This document shows positions 11,498-24,350 of a DNA stretch of 64,000 nucleotides, one piece after another. The stretch comes from Citrus sinensis (lineage: Eukaryota; Streptophyta; Magnoliopsida; Sapindales; Rutaceae). The position numbers and the translations under genes were made by a program. The notes beneath the pieces are model-generated. The model was not told the DNA's origin, did not search any database, and was given only the letters and a program-made list of their open reading frames with translations. Location of the stretch: positions 24,014,501 through 24,078,500 of the forward strand of contig NC_068562.1 in NCBI RefSeq assembly GCF_022201045.2. Direction: 5' to 3'. Numbering within the stretch: the first letter of the stretch is position 1; every line of letters starts with the position of its first letter.

Positions 11498-13820
11498 ATG
11501 GAATTCATTATCCTTTCCTTACTTCTTCTGTCACTTGGTCTTTACTCTCTCTATTATGTGCTCATCAAGCCTAAACCCACCACACAGAATCTTCCACCAG
11601 GCCGCAAAGGCTGGCCCTTCATTGGTGAAACACTCGAGTATCATGCCTTGAGCAAAAAAGGTTGCATAGAAAAGTTCATGTCACAGCGAATGCAAAAATA
11701 CTCTTCCAAGATTTTCAAAACATCATACCTTGGTGCTGATATGGTGTTTTTATGCAGTGCTGAGGGGAACAAGCTCTTGTTTTCTAATGAGCACAAGCTT
11801 TTCAAGCCTTGGCTGCCAAGAATCATCGAAAATTCTTTCAAAAGCTCTCCCAACATAACTTTGCAGGACGAGTTTAACTCGTTGCGTAGAGTCATTGGCT
11901 CGTTCACTGAGCCTAATGCACTCAGGAGGTACGTTGGAATGATGGATGCGAATGCGAAAAGACACTTGCGAAAGTATTGGGATGGCAACGATGTAGTGAA
12001 GGTTCATGATTTGTCAAGAAAATTTATATTTGCTTTGTGTAGTGAGTTGATGTATAACATACACGATACACGAACAGCTGATGAACTTGAGAATCTTGCT
12101 CACTGCATAATGACTGAGTTCTTTATAATCCCCGTGAACATTCCGGGGACAAAATTTGGTCGTGCGGTTAGAGCAGGAAGAGAATTCCATCAAAGGTTTC
12201 GTAATATGATTAAGCAGAGAAGGCTTGAAATTGAAGAAAAGAGAGAGCCAGAACATAAAGACATATTGTCGCTACTACTGCTTGAGAAAAATAAAGATGG
12301 CGAAGACTTGACAGAATCCGAAATTGCTTTGAAGATGCAAGCCGTTTTAATTGGTGCCTATGACAATCCAAGCATTGCCATTAGTACCATCATCAAATTT
12401 CTTGCGGAGCTACCTGAAATTTATGAACAAGTTCTTAGAGGTATGGTGAATCTCTAGTTTTATGACAATTTTTAATTAGTGATAATATTACATCTTCAAA
12501 GTGAACTTATTAGGATTATTTTAATTAGTAATTAAATAATATTTTTATTTTTGTTTTTGAGCAAAGAGCAAATGGAAATTGCGAATTCGAAAGGACCTGA
12601 TGAGTTGTTGAGCTTTGATGACCTAAAAAGGATGAAATACACTTGGAATGTCATAAGTGAAGTGTTAAGAATGGAACCGCCGAATTCTGGAACCTTTAGA
12701 GAAGCCCTTACAGAAGTCACTATTGATGGATACACCATTCCCAAGGGATTTAAGGTAATTTTTATGTCATCATTGACTAATTTTTAACAACTGACTTATG
12801 TCTTTATTTTATAAAGAAAAATGAGATGTAGCCACCAACAAAATACTATTATGATAGAAACGACAACACTGTATCATAAACAGTACCATCGTTTTGTATA
12901 CTATAGTGGTATTGAAGCATAAATGGTATCCTATTTTTTTATCTTGGTGGTGTCCTAATGGTGTTTAAATATCAGTACTCTTTATAAAAATGCTAGACGT
13001 CTCACTAGATAAGATTGATCTTTTACCATATTTTTAACAAAACTTATTTTACTGGCCACTCGAATTCAAATATTATGGGAGATAAGAGTTAAAAATTTGA
13101 TTTGAGCTTTATCTAACTTACCTTAAAAAAAAAAACCTAATTAAAAATTTGATTTAGATTTTACCTGCCCTATCTTCGAAAGAAAACTAAGCTTATTAGT
13201 TATTTCTTCAAGGAAAAGTTTAAAGTACAATAGTCTTTCTCAAATTCGAACCTCATATTTTGTAAAATGCGAATTCTAACTAACTGGTTGCAACAATAAA
13301 AAAACATGAAGATAACTCTCTAATTTGAGATTTGCAAAATGTGGAGTTAATAATTTCTTGTCGTTTTACCATTGGTGCTGATTAGTTGAACTTTGCATTT
13401 TACAAAATCCAGACATCTAAATCTAAGAATAGATCTATACATATACATTTCTCAACTAAGCTTTATATTTTATCAATTTGTGTAAGATGCTGATCATCTT
13501 TGATATCTCCATGCTTGACACAGTTACATTGGGCAGTAAATGCAACGCATAAAGACCCAGAATGCTTTCCAAATCCAGAAAAGTTTGATCCATCAAGATA
13601 CCAAGGAAATGATATAGTTCCATTTTCTTATGTTCCATTTGGAGCAGGACCGCACATATGCCCTGGAAAAGAGTTTGCTCGATTAAAATTACTTGTATTT
13701 TTTCACAATCTGGTCAGAAAATTCAGGTGGGAGAAAATAATACCCGATGAGAAGATGATAAGGAACCCAAATCTAATGCCCGAGAAAGGACTTCCAGTTC
13801 GCCTCTATCCCAACAATTAA
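11498..13820 (+). CDS. CYP716-like cytochrome P450 (beta-amyrin 28-oxidase-like)
   Basis: Three exons, 11498-12440, 12567-12754 and 13524-13820, join in frame with GT-AG introns to give 475 residues, normal for CYP716. A membrane anchor (about residues 3-25) is followed by the [12 protein letters not shown] hinge. ExxR is EVLR (346-349) and FDPSR lies at 398-402. The heme loop is [10 protein letters not shown] (416-425) with Cys423 as ligand, and the C-terminus is [11 protein letters not shown]716 enzymes oxidise triterpene scaffolds on the ER, some in limonoid routes; the substrate here is unknown. Two positions are unusual. The I-helix reads GAYDN (286-290), with Asn where the family has the oxygen-activating Thr (GHDT). 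The heme loop has His421 where Arg is usual. The gene is open throughout with no disablement, so it may be active, neofunctionalised or newly decaying. No other pathway gene lies nearby. Confidence 0.88.
13030..13135 (+). repeat. tRNA-derived SINE-like fragment in P450 intron 2
   Basis: It shares ggccactcgaattcaaat, atgggag and gagcttt in order with the fuller copy at 24218-24350, and ends in an A-run (cttaaaaaaaaaaacc). This looks like the 3' part of a short retroposon inside the 769-bp second intron. Confidence 0.4.
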
Positions 13821-15990
13821 ACTCTAAATAATTATTATGATAAAATAATGTACTGTTGTGTGTACAAATAAATTATGCTAAAAAAATTAATGCAATTTTA
13901 TAATTTTTTTTTTTGAAAACTCAAGAGTCAGGAGTTGTTTTTTTTTTTTTTTTCATTTATAATTTATCGAGGAGGCTTGCTCCTTTTTTTTTTTTTTTCT
14001 CTCCCCTAAGGCCCTAACTGACGCACATACCTTAGTGAAGTTGGAATATATAGATCACTCCTCACCTTACTATAACTATAACTTGGTCTCATTTAGAAAG
14101 CTTGCTTTCATTACGTGTATTATTGTAAAAAATCATTATAAAGCTACCGAAAATTGGTAAACACTTATAATTATAGTTTAAAAGCTAAATATTTGATAAA
14201 GAAATATTTAACAAACATCATCGACTTCTATTTCTTTTACTATACAGAGTCTCCATTAGGAAAAGCTTGTACAGGGGCACAAAGGTAGGCATTAATTTAA
14301 TAGTTGAAACTTTTATTTTCACTATGATGCCAAAGAAAAATTCAGTAAAATATATTGCATTATTTAAGAAAAGAATAAGGTAGGCACACCTCCAATAGAA
14401 AATCTCTAAAAGCTATTATTGACCGAACATGGACAAAACTACTTTTCAACCGTTGTACCAAACCCCCAAATTTGATATTTTCTTTAACAGTCCCTATTGT
14501 TTTCTCTAAATAATAAAATTTACAAGTGTCAAAAATTTTATGCAATAAGCCCCAATTAAAATATAATAATTTCAAAAATTTTAAAAATGTATTTGACGTT
14601 TTCTTTAGCAATTCCCATTGTTTTTTTGTACATAATAAAAATCATATGTTTTAATAATTTTATGTAATAAGCCCCAATTAAACTATAATAATTTTCAAAT
14701 TCTAAAAAAATTATTCTTTCTATCTCCTTCTCAAATCAGTTTGTCCTACTTTAAATCTTAATTTATTCATTATCAAACATATAATTCTTCTAAAACTAAA
14801 AAATAAGAGTCTTCTAACTACATAAATTAGATTAATTTCTTAAACACAAAACCTCAAAAACATAATACTTGCATTTTCTCAAAAGAAATATATTGCGTTT
14901 ATGTTTTTTTTACTTTCTATAACAAGATCTAATCAATTAGGGTTTGCTAAATGCAATTTAAAATGGTGGGACGGATTTACTTTACTAAAATTTAATCTCA
15001 ATAAGGTGTTTGTCATGAATAAGTAAACTAAAAATAATAAAGTTTAGGCTACCAAATTATCATGTGATAATGATGTTTTTTTTTTACCCTAAGGAGACCC
15101 TAGAATGAGTTTTTTAGACTAAATTTCTGTCTTATGTTAACAAAAGAAAATAAAAATGTTACGTTAGAAGCCTAAAAAGTTAGATAATTTTAATTTTTTT
15201 TGAAAGTTATTCTCCCATAATCTATTAATTTAAGTTATTATTCATTCTTTGCAATTTTAAATTTAAGTAATAGAATAAATATTATACAATGCATTTGTTT
15301 TCACATTAAATAAATAATTGATCATCTTTATACGTGTAATAAGGTATAAATAATTTTACATAATTTCAAGTTTACATATAGAAATTTATTATTTTGAAAA
15401 TATTATTTATAAACTCCATAATGAAATTTAAACGACTATCCAAGCATTTATTTAATAGTTATTTATTTTTCATTTTAATATTGTCAAAATTTTTATAAAA
15501 CCTTGTCCAATCTTGTATTACACTAAAAACATGATAATATTATTATAATCTAATTGGTATTTTAAGTAAATGGGAGTGGAGAGTACATCTCCTAATCATT
15601 TTTATACTCAATTTTAATGTTATATACTTTCTCAATATTATGGATAATTAATTATAGAAGTAGACATGGAAATAATAGTAATAATTAGAGAATTATAAAA
15701 TATTGATGTACTTATGGAATAAATTAAGGGATTTGTCTTTCTAAAGTTCATAGGCTTTGCTATATTTAAGAGGTTGTGGCTCTCATGGATACGCAACTAA
15801 ATCATACATTATAATTACCCAATATCAATAATAAAAAATGCTCTCAAAATTCCCTATATCTTCCTTATTCGCATTATTTAATAATTTAGCCAATAAATAA
15901 AAATATTTACTAAAAAAAATAAAATAAAACAACTAAGATAAAAAGAAAAAAACATGAAAGTCTAAATATGAATCACAAGTTGCATGAGAA
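13821..15990. other. Intergenic AT-rich spacer
   Basis: The 3' UTR of the P450 lies at its start. Two poly-T runs occur near 13940 and 13990. Apart from the short tandem duplication at 14477-14705 I see no gene, element boundary or RNA. Confidence 0.5.
14477..14705. repeat. Two-copy tandem repeat, about 120-bp period
   Basis: Copy 1 (about 14477-14585) and copy 2 (about 14599-14703) share ttttcttta, attgtttt, aataagccccaattaaa and tataataattt in order, with substitutions and small indels. Non-coding. Confidence 0.7.
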
Positions 15991-15993
15991 GTA

Positions 15994-16728
15994 GAGATGA
16001 TGATAGGGGGGTCAAAAAAGCCCGCCCAGACCGGACCCGGCCAATCCGGTCCAGGCAAAACCCGAACCGCATGCACATAAAAACCGGACCTGGGTTTGAA
16101 ATTCTCAAACCCGGACATTTCCGGGCCCGGGTCCGGGTTCAATACCAAAAACCCGAAACTCGGACCGAACCCAGTTTTTTAATAATTTTTTTAAAAAAGA
16201 AAATATAAATATATTATATATAAATATATAATTATGAATTTATGATATGTTGGATGTTATTTAAATTTATTGTGTTGTTGAATTTAATTTATTTATTTTA
16301 TATATAGATTGAATGAGTTTAAATTAGAAATTGGATGAATTTAGGTAGTAGAAAGTAGATTGAAATAATTTTAATTTATCATTTGTGCAAAATTTGTATT
16401 GTTAGTGTGTTATATATTTGTATTTGACTATTTTCTTTTTTAAAGTTTGAGATTGGATGAGTTTATTTGATTATTTTCTTTTTTTAAATTTGCATTGTTA
16501 AAGAAATGAAAGAAAAAATTGAAGAAAAAAAATTGAAGCTATCACATGTGGGTTTAGAAAGCCCGAATCAAAACCTAGACCTGGAAGGTGCCGGGCTCAA
16601 GCCCGGACCGCACCCAAAAAAACTAGGTTTTAACCCAGGTCCGGTCTTGTATTTCTCTCATCCGGTCCGGTCCCGGGCAACACCAAAACCCAAACTAGAC
16701 CCGGATTTTGCCAAGCCTAGATGAGGAT
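15994..16728. mobile_element. hAT-like non-autonomous remnant with GC-rich ends
   Basis: Two patches rich in ccgggtccgg-type motifs (15998-16180 and 16555-16725) face each other around an AT-rich core of about 350 bp. The same subterminal motif composition marks the ends of the hAT element at 26283-29309. I found no clear TIR or 8-bp target duplication here, so this is a degraded relative by composition only. Confidence 0.5.
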
Positions 16729-18063
16729 AACTATTGATGCGGTGGGAGAGTAAAATAATAATAATAATATTAGTTCTGACATTTGGGAAAACTAGAGGGA
16801 CTCCAATGTTAATTATCTAAGTAAATACATCCTGCCGTTACTTTTACTTTTGCAATTGTTTCGTTGGATCTAATGGTCAGGTCACAAAAAGATAAAAAAG
16901 AGTGGTACCATACCACTGAGGCAACATATTAACATAATGCAAAATTTAGTTAATTTTGCTTTTCTTTTGTAATAAAAAAGAATCCGAATCCAAAGTAGAC
17001 AATTTACTTTAATTGTCTTTGTTTGCAAAAGAAATTTTTATAGAGAAATAATCTGGCACCAAGAATGTGATATCTTTTGTTTGTCACGTGTAACACGTGT
17101 CCTCAAAATGAATTTGGTGGAACATTTTAACTTATTTTAAATTTTTTAAATATCTATCAACAATATTTGTTTTTCCCCAGAAAAAATTAATTTAAAATTC
17201 TAAACTTCCATAAATTTTGTCCCTGGTTTATAATTTATAAATTTTGATGATATTGTAAATATGATACTTTATGGTACCCAAAATTTGTCTTTTATTGAAA
17301 AATCTTCATTTAAGACCTTATACTCTTTTTATTCACAATGTCTTATAAATATTAGGATATTTTATGTTTACGTTCAGGACATTTTAAAAAATTCTTTTTT
17401 CCCCCCTAAATGGAATAGAGGATGGATGAGTAGAGACCTTTAAAAATTACATTATTTATCAATCATCGGATCAACGGCTTATCAAGGGTCAAAATTGAAT
17501 AAAATAAATGCTAAAGATTTTTTTCCCCAATAATTCATCATATAATAATTTTTTCCTCTCCCCTCTAACATATCTTACTATAAATTTGTTTTTCTCTTCA
17601 TTGTTTCTTCTATTTTTTTAATCGTTTCCTAATCCTAATAAAGTGAAAAAAAAATCGAATACAAAATAGATTTCTCAATCCTCATCCCCAAATTGCCACG
17701 GGGATGAGATCTTCTAATCTGAATATTGATAATTGATTACATTAGATTAAAATTAGTAGCAAAACATTAAAATAAAGTTGCAGGGTCCTCTGAATTTTTT
17801 TCTACTACAACAATAGGAATGTTGTGTGCGAAAAAATGATTAAAAGAAAATACGATTGTCCTCTATTGAATCCAATTTCTACCCAAATCATGCTATTAGA
17901 GATCTTCTAAACTAAATCTGGTAAAAAACTATAAAGAAGGTCAGAACGAAGGTTCGATTAGAGGCCTCTTAAATGTTTAACATTAATATGCTTTGCAGAA
18001 AGAAGGAAAAGAAGATGAGAGGGAAAAATGAAGAAACAGGAGGTGGTCATCTAGAGGAAATTA
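16729..18063. other. Intergenic AT-rich spacer
   Basis: No supported gene or element. It contains a short perfect palindromic phrase cacgtgtaacacgtgtcc near 17086. The right end is the 3' flank of the minus-strand F-box gene that ends at 18064. Confidence 0.45.
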
Positions 18064-18790
18064 CTAATCCTTGTAATCAGACTCCAGCAACAATCTCCAA
18101 AAATCATCAATCTTCTCCATGATCTCTCCATCCTCCGAAGAAACACTTCGTCTATCAATGCATGCTTCGCTTGGATATCCTCTACAGTGTTCAATCTTAA
18201 CTTCCCTTATGCAATGCTGCCAACATGAGAGAGGAAGAGATCGGCAGCAACGACGAGTCCCTCCTTCATATATATGTGGCTTCTTGTATGAAAACTGAAA
18301 CAAATGTAAGTGGCAGTAAGCAGCTCTCTTATCAACAAACACACACAAAAGGCCTGTATAGGGATCCAGTTTCAAAGGAAAAAGAAATAGAAAGTCCGAA
18401 AATGATGTTGACTGTAATACTACAGTGACACTACTCTTGTATGTTGTTACAGCAACAAACTTAAAAAATCTAAAAATAAGTTTAGTTAAAGTTTTACCTC
18501 TATTTCATGGACTCTCAGATGAAATCCATCGACCATAAATGGCTAATGAAAACAAAGAAACTGAAGTACTAACTTTATGTAAGATCCAATCAAGGAAAAA
18601 CTTGCATGACATAAAAAATTTGAGACATAAGAAATTGATACAGCATCTCTAAAATTGAAATGCCAGTTCACGCATATGATTTCTGTCATGAATGAATGCA
18701 TATCTTATCAAAGACAAACCCGTGGCTCACTTTTGTTCATAACATAAACCTTTTAAAGATGCATCCCGTATGTTTGTGTTTTACTTATTC

Positions 18791-19250
18791 TGTTAAGACT
18801 TTTAAGCCTAAATCACAGCAAGACTCACGAATCTTGATGAGTAGAAACACCAAGAACACAATCGAATCAAGAAAGCCAGAACAAAGAAGCTATACCAGAA
18901 ACAAAACAAAGACACAGACCAGCAAACTTAGAAGGAAAATTTACTCATTATTATTGATCAAGAACTAACCCAATCACAAGTGATTTACAGAAGATTATGC
19001 ACATATTACAATGGAACAGATTCTATGCAAAATGATGAACAAATGAAGACGATATTAACATTCTCTCTGGCACCAACCATCAGCCTCTGTTTTATATCAG
19101 TGTGCTGGGCTCGTTATAACAGATTATAATGAATCCATGTCACGTTAGGCAGAAAATATTAAATAGACCCCATCAACTGAAGTCAATCTGCACAACAGCT
19201 CTCTACTTTTCCAGTTTCTTCATTTCAGTCCTCATACACATATCTTCACA
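18791..19250 (-). repeat. 3' LTR of the copia element
   Basis: 460 bp, bounded by tgttaagac on the left and tcttcaca on the right in plus-strand view, preceded by tattc. Partner of 23366-23824. Confidence 0.95.
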
Positions 19251-19336
19251 ATCTCCACCTTGCAGTTGATTCAGTTGATCCCTTCAATAACACATCACCT
19301 AAAAACCTTCATTCAACTACAATTCATCTTTTGAAT

Positions 19337-22300
19337 TTAGTTAGATTTGGGCAAGATGCCCATTAGATTCACACAGAACTCAAATTTTGCAGTGGGAAGT
19401 GATTTTGTAAGAGCATCAGCTGGATTCACACTGGTATGGATCTTGGACACAACCACTGTACCCTTTCCAACTTCATCTCTGATAAACTGGAGCTTCACAT
19501 CAATGTGCTTGGTTCTTTCATGATACATCTGATTTTTTACCAGGTGTATGGCACTTTGGTTATCACAAAAAATCTGTACAGTCTTCTGATTTAACCATAG
19601 CTCATTAAGCAAGCCCCTTAGCCACATGGCCTCCTTTACTGCCTCTGTAGTTGCAATGAACTCAGCTTCAGTTGAGGATAAAGCAACCACAGTCTGAAGT
19701 GATGACTTCCAGCTAATCAGGTAACTATTTAACACAAACATATATCCTGATGTAGACTTTCTTCTGTCAAGATCTCCAGCAAAGTCAGAGTCTACAAACC
19801 CCATGACTTCAATTTTGTCACTCTTAGTCTTCCCATACAGCAAACCACAAGTAGAAGAACCCTTTAGATACCTCATTATCCATTTGATAGCATTCCAGTG
19901 AACCTTGCCTGGACAACTGAGAAATCTGCTGACAACACTTACTGCATAAGCTATGTCTGACCTAGTGCATACCATTGCATACATCAGGCTCTCTACAGCC
20001 TGTGCATATGGGAATTCATTCATCTGAGACTCATCTTCTGATGTTGGAGCTGCTGACAACTTGAATTGAGGACCAAGTGGAGTCTGAACAGGTTTACAGT
20101 CTTGCATCTCAAACCTCTCCAGAACTTTCTTGATATATTTCTCTTGACTCAAGAATAAAGTGCCAGCAGATCTATATCTGATAATGTCCATCCCAAGGAT
20201 TCTTTTGGCATTGCCAAGATCCTTCATTTCAAACTCAACCTTTAACAGATTCTTTAACCTCTCTATCTCTAACTTGTATTTGCTTGCAATTAACATATCG
20301 TCAACATACAGAAGCAAATAAGAAACTCCACCTTGATCTAATCCACCAAAGTAAACACAGCTGTCATATCTGCTTCTGTGATAGCCCTTTGAGACCATAA
20401 AATTATTAAACCTTCTGTACCACTGTCGAGGGGATTGCTTGAGTCCATACAAGGACTTATGCAGCAGACAAACATAATCCTCCTTACCCTTACACTCAAA
20501 ACCTTCAGGCTGTGCCATCAATATCTGTTCTTCAAGATTACCATGAAGAAAGGGTGTTTTTACATCCATCTGCTCCAGCTCCAAGTCAAGTAAAGCTACC
20601 ATGGCTAATAAGATTCTTATTGAACTGTGCTTAACTATAGGAGAAAACATTTCATTGAAATCTACACCTTCCCTCTGTGTAAACTCCCTAGCCACTAGCC
20701 TTGCTTTATATTTGGGAGGTTCAACATCTGGAATTCCTTCATTCCTCTTGAAGATCCACTTACAACTGATCAACCTTTTGTTTCCTAGATTTGGTATAAG
20801 TGTCCAGGTCTGATTTCTTTGAAGTGACTCCATTTCATCTTGCATTGCCTCAAGCCACTTGTCACAGTGCACACTTTCCATAGCTTCAGAGAAGTTAGTA
20901 GGCTCTTCAATTGTCACTTCATCAGCACACAATAGTGCATAGGCAATTAAGTCAGCATAGCCATACCTCACTGGTGCTCTGACTTCCCTTCTAACTCTAT
21001 CTCTAGCTAACTGATAGCTCCGCAAGTCAACTTGTGGTAATTCTGATACCTCATGTTCCTCACTTTCAGCTGTGGCCCTCTCATTATCAGAAGCTGCCTC
21101 TTTTTCACTGCCTTTATCTGTCAATAGCTCCACCTTAACCTTGGAAGTTACAGATTGTTTGTTAGCTGCTGGATTATCTTGCAGTCCAGTATCATGTTCT
21201 ACATTTTCTTTCAGCAATGCAGATTCATGAAACACAATATCCCTGCTGACTATGCACTTCCCTTGCTCCTTACACCAGATTTTGTGCCCCTTAACCGCAT
21301 CAGGATATCCAACAAAGACTCCTTTCAAGGCCCTTGCATCCAGCTTGCCTTGATTAATGTGGAGGTAAGCAGGGCACCCAAAAACTCTGAGATTTTGGTA
21401 GTTTGCAGGTTTTCTCTTCCACAATTCTTCTGGTGTTTTGAAGCCAATTGCAGAAGATGGGCTTCTGTTAACTAAATAACTTGCTGTATTGACAGCTTCT
21501 GCCCAGAAGCTTCTTGGAAGCTTTGAATTTATCAGCATACATCTGGTTTTATCCACCAAGGTCCTGTTCATCCTCTCAGCCAAGCCATTCTGCTGGGGGG
21601 TGAACCTTACTGTTTTGTGCCTTTTTATGCCATGCTTTTGGCAATATTCCTCAAATTCTTTGCTATAAAATTCCAAGCCATTATCAGTCCTCAAGCATTT
21701 CAGCTTGAAGCCAGATTGATTTTCTACTAATGATTTCCATACCTTGAATTTTTCCAAGGCTTGATCTTTGGTCTTGAGTATGTAGATCCATACATTCCTT
21801 GAGTAATCATCAATAAGTGACATGAAATACCTGCTACCACTCAAGGAAGGGACTTGAGCAAGCCCCCAAAGGTCAGTATATGCATAGTCCAAAACTTGTT
21901 TAGACATATGCTCCCCCTTGTTAAACTTGGACTTGTGTGATTTGCCAAAAATGCAGTTTTCACAAAACTCCAGCTACTGGATTTTGTCCCCACCAAGTAG
22001 CCCTTGTTTACTAAGCTCTTGCAGCCCCTTGATACTCATATGACAAAGCCTAAGGTGCCATAACTTGGTTCTATCTTCCTCAGAAACATCATAAATTCCC
22101 TCTTGAACATGCACTGATGAGCCTTGCAATACATATAAGCCATTCTCTTTAACCCCCTTCATCACTATCTTAGTCCCATTTCTTATCTCTAAACCACCAC
22201 TTCTTGATTTAAAGAAATACCCTAAGCTGTCTAGCATGCCTAAAGAGATTAAATTTCTCTTTAGCCTAGGAGCATGCCTCACCTCATGTAGAGATCTTAC

Positions 22301-23335
22301 AGTTCCATCAAACATCTTGATTTTTACAGAACCAATACCAACAATATTACACACATTATTGTTTCCCATTAAGACTCTACCACTATCAACAGCTTCATAT
22401 TTGTAAAATAGGGTTTTGTCAGGACATAAGTGAAAAGAGCACCCAGAGTCTATGACCCACTGACCTTTAGTATTGCTGTTTGAGGCCACAAGTAAATCAG
22501 CACTTTGATATCCATCAGAACCATCATCAGAGGCTACAGCTGCATCCCCTGACTTCTCTTGACTTTCCTTCTTTTTCTTCTCAAAACAATCCCTCATGTA
22601 ATCCCCTTTCTTCCTGCAGTAGAAGCATTTTCTCTTCTTTTTCTTCTTATCTGCAGTTTCTTGGTTCTTTCCATGTCATTTTCCATGATTTTGGTTCTTC
22701 TGATCTCTTTTTTTTTTTTCTGATCTAGCAATCAACCCCTCACCATTACTTGTTTCAAGCCCATTGTTCTTCTGAATCTCTTTTGAACTCAGGGATGCTT
22801 TAACATCTTCAAGAGTCAAGGTGGTTCTCCCATAGAGCATTGTATCTACAAAACCTTCATAAGACTTTGGTAGAGAGCTCAGTAAGAAGAATGCCTTGTC
22901 TTCATCACTGATTTTTACATTTTCCACCCCTTCAAGATCAAGAATGATCTTGTTAAAAGTGTCAATGTGACCTTGTATTGTAACCCTTTCTCTAATTGAG
23001 AATGTGTACAACCTTTTCTTCAAGAATAATCTGTGAGCCAGGGACTTCTTCATACACAGGGTTTCAACCTTGTTCCAAATCCCTAAGGCTGTCTTTTCTT
23101 CAGAGATCTCTCTCAACATTGAGTCACCAAGACTCAAAATTAGAGTGTTATGAGCTCGATTTTGTATTTGTCTCTTCTTATCATCAATCACAGAACTTGT
23201 AGAAGCCTCTGGATCTTCTTCTTCCAGAGTTGATTCAAGCCCTTGATGCACAAGGAGAGCCCTCATTTTGAGTTTCCAAAGCGAAAAATCACCACCAATG
23301 GTGAATTTTTCAATCTCATACTTTGGTAGAGACAT
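19337..23335 (-). pseudogene. Copia gag-pol polyprotein with two stop codons
   Basis: One reading frame of about 1330 codons. Gag starts at 23335 (MSLPKYEIEKFTIGG). A zinc-knuckle CFYCRKKGDYMRDC follows with Asp where the CCHC motif has His, then protease (VIDSGCSFHLC). Integrase has the DDE residues in YTDLWG, RTDNGLEF and NGLAERMNRTL. Reverse transcriptase has YVDDMLIA. RNase H has STEAEFIA, CDNQSAI and NPADALTKSLP, and the frame stops at 19337. Only two in-frame stops interrupt it: TGA at about 22676 between gag and the knuckle, and TAG at 21974 before integrase. Everything else is open, so proteins from 21907 to 19337 could be made if transcribed. It most resembles plant TNT1-type pol; the lineage was not tested. 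Confidence 0.92.
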
Positions 23336-23350
23336 GGCTGAGATTCACCA

Positions 23351-23363
23351 GGCTCTAATACCA
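23351..23363 (-). promoter_or_regulatory. Primer binding site of the copia element
   Basis: The minus-strand tggtattagagcc lies two bases from the 5' LTR end. It matches the initiator-Met tRNA type site (tggtatcagagc) with one change. Confidence 0.85.
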
Positions 23364-23365
23364 CT

Positions 23366-23824
23366 TGTTAAGACTTTTAAGCCTAAATCACAGTAAGACT
23401 CACGAATCTTGATGAGTAGAAACACCAGGAACACAATCGAATCAAGAAAGCCAGAACAAAGAAGCTATACCAGAAACAAAACAAAGACACAGACCAGCAA
23501 ACTTAAAAGGAAAATTTACTCATTATTATTGATCAAGAACTAATCCAATCACAAGTGATTTACAGAAGATTATGCACAGATCACAATGGAACAGATTCTA
23601 TGCAAAATGATGAACAAATGAAGACGATATTAACACTCTCTCTGGCACCAACCATCAGCCTCTGTTTTATATCAGTGTGCTGGGCTCGTTATAACAGATT
23701 ATAACGAATCCATGTCACGTCAGTAGAAAATATCAAATAGACCCCATCAACTGAAGTCAATCTGCACAACAACTCTCTACTTTTCTAGTTTCTTCATTTC
23801 AGTCCTCATACATATATCTTCACA
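23366..23824 (-). repeat. 5' LTR of the copia element
   Basis: 459 bp, tgttaagac to tcttcaca in plus-strand view, followed by the target duplication tattc. It carries the promoter for the minus-strand gag-pol. Confidence 0.95.
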
Positions 23825-24217
23825 TATTCTCATGCACAAATTTCCACAACATTTTTGTAGTCATTCAAAATTACCAAAAAAAAAAAAATCCATAAGATTC
23901 AGCCTCAATCCTGAAATGAAAGATAAAATTCCAATTCCAAAATATTGGTAATTTCGTTATCTATCAGACTAAACTGAACAGCTTACATTTGAAGTAGTTG
24001 GCATATCGATATTTATCAGTAAGGTAAGGACTCTATAGTCTTTAATAAAAACGAAAGGCAAAAGAACGTTATCACTTAAACAGAGAGATAGCAATCCATA
24101 CTTATAAGCATTTTCTCAAATTATGCATAGTTTCTTTGGCTAGGACTTGATTTTCATTGATATTTCCCAAAATTGAAATTATGAAAACAAAATAAAGCAA
24201 ATTGGCTATATGAAGCC

Positions 24218-24350
24218 CCCAAGGGCGCGACCAAGTGGTTTTCAAGCAATTTCATTTTGCTAGCCACCCGAATTCGAATCTTATGGGAGGTAAGGGGTTA
24301 CAAAATGAATTTGAGCTTTGCCCACCCCCTTACATTTTTTTTAAAAGGAA
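24218..24350 (+). repeat. tRNA-derived SINE-like sequence
   Basis: It contains an A-box-like gcgcgaccaagtggtt and a B-box-like gaattcgaatc spaced as in tRNA-derived retroposons, then ggtaaggggtt and a T/A-rich end. A second, partial copy lies in the P450 intron at 13030. It sits in the last intron of F-box pseudogene C, right of the copia element. Confidence 0.5.

Larger units (their letters stand above)
18791..23824 (-). mobile_element. Near-complete Ty1/copia LTR retrotransposon, 5034 bp
   Basis: LTRs at 18791-19250 and 23366-23824, TG...CA ends, a perfect 5-bp target duplication tattc (18786-18790 and 23825-23829), a Met-tRNA-type primer binding site next to the right LTR, and one gag-pol frame on the minus strand. 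By eye the LTRs differ at about 14 of 460 positions (about 97 percent identity), so the insertion is fairly recent. The element lies in the last intron of F-box pseudogene C, antisense to nothing and parallel to that gene. Confidence 0.95.

Noticed and set aside
22996..23202. Plus-strand ORFs within the copia gag region
   Set aside because: Antisense shadows of the gag frame with biased composition.
24218..24350. Possible tRNA gene
   Set aside because: A- and B-box-like words are present, but the arms do not pair into a cloverleaf and the spacing is too long; SINE-like is the better fit.
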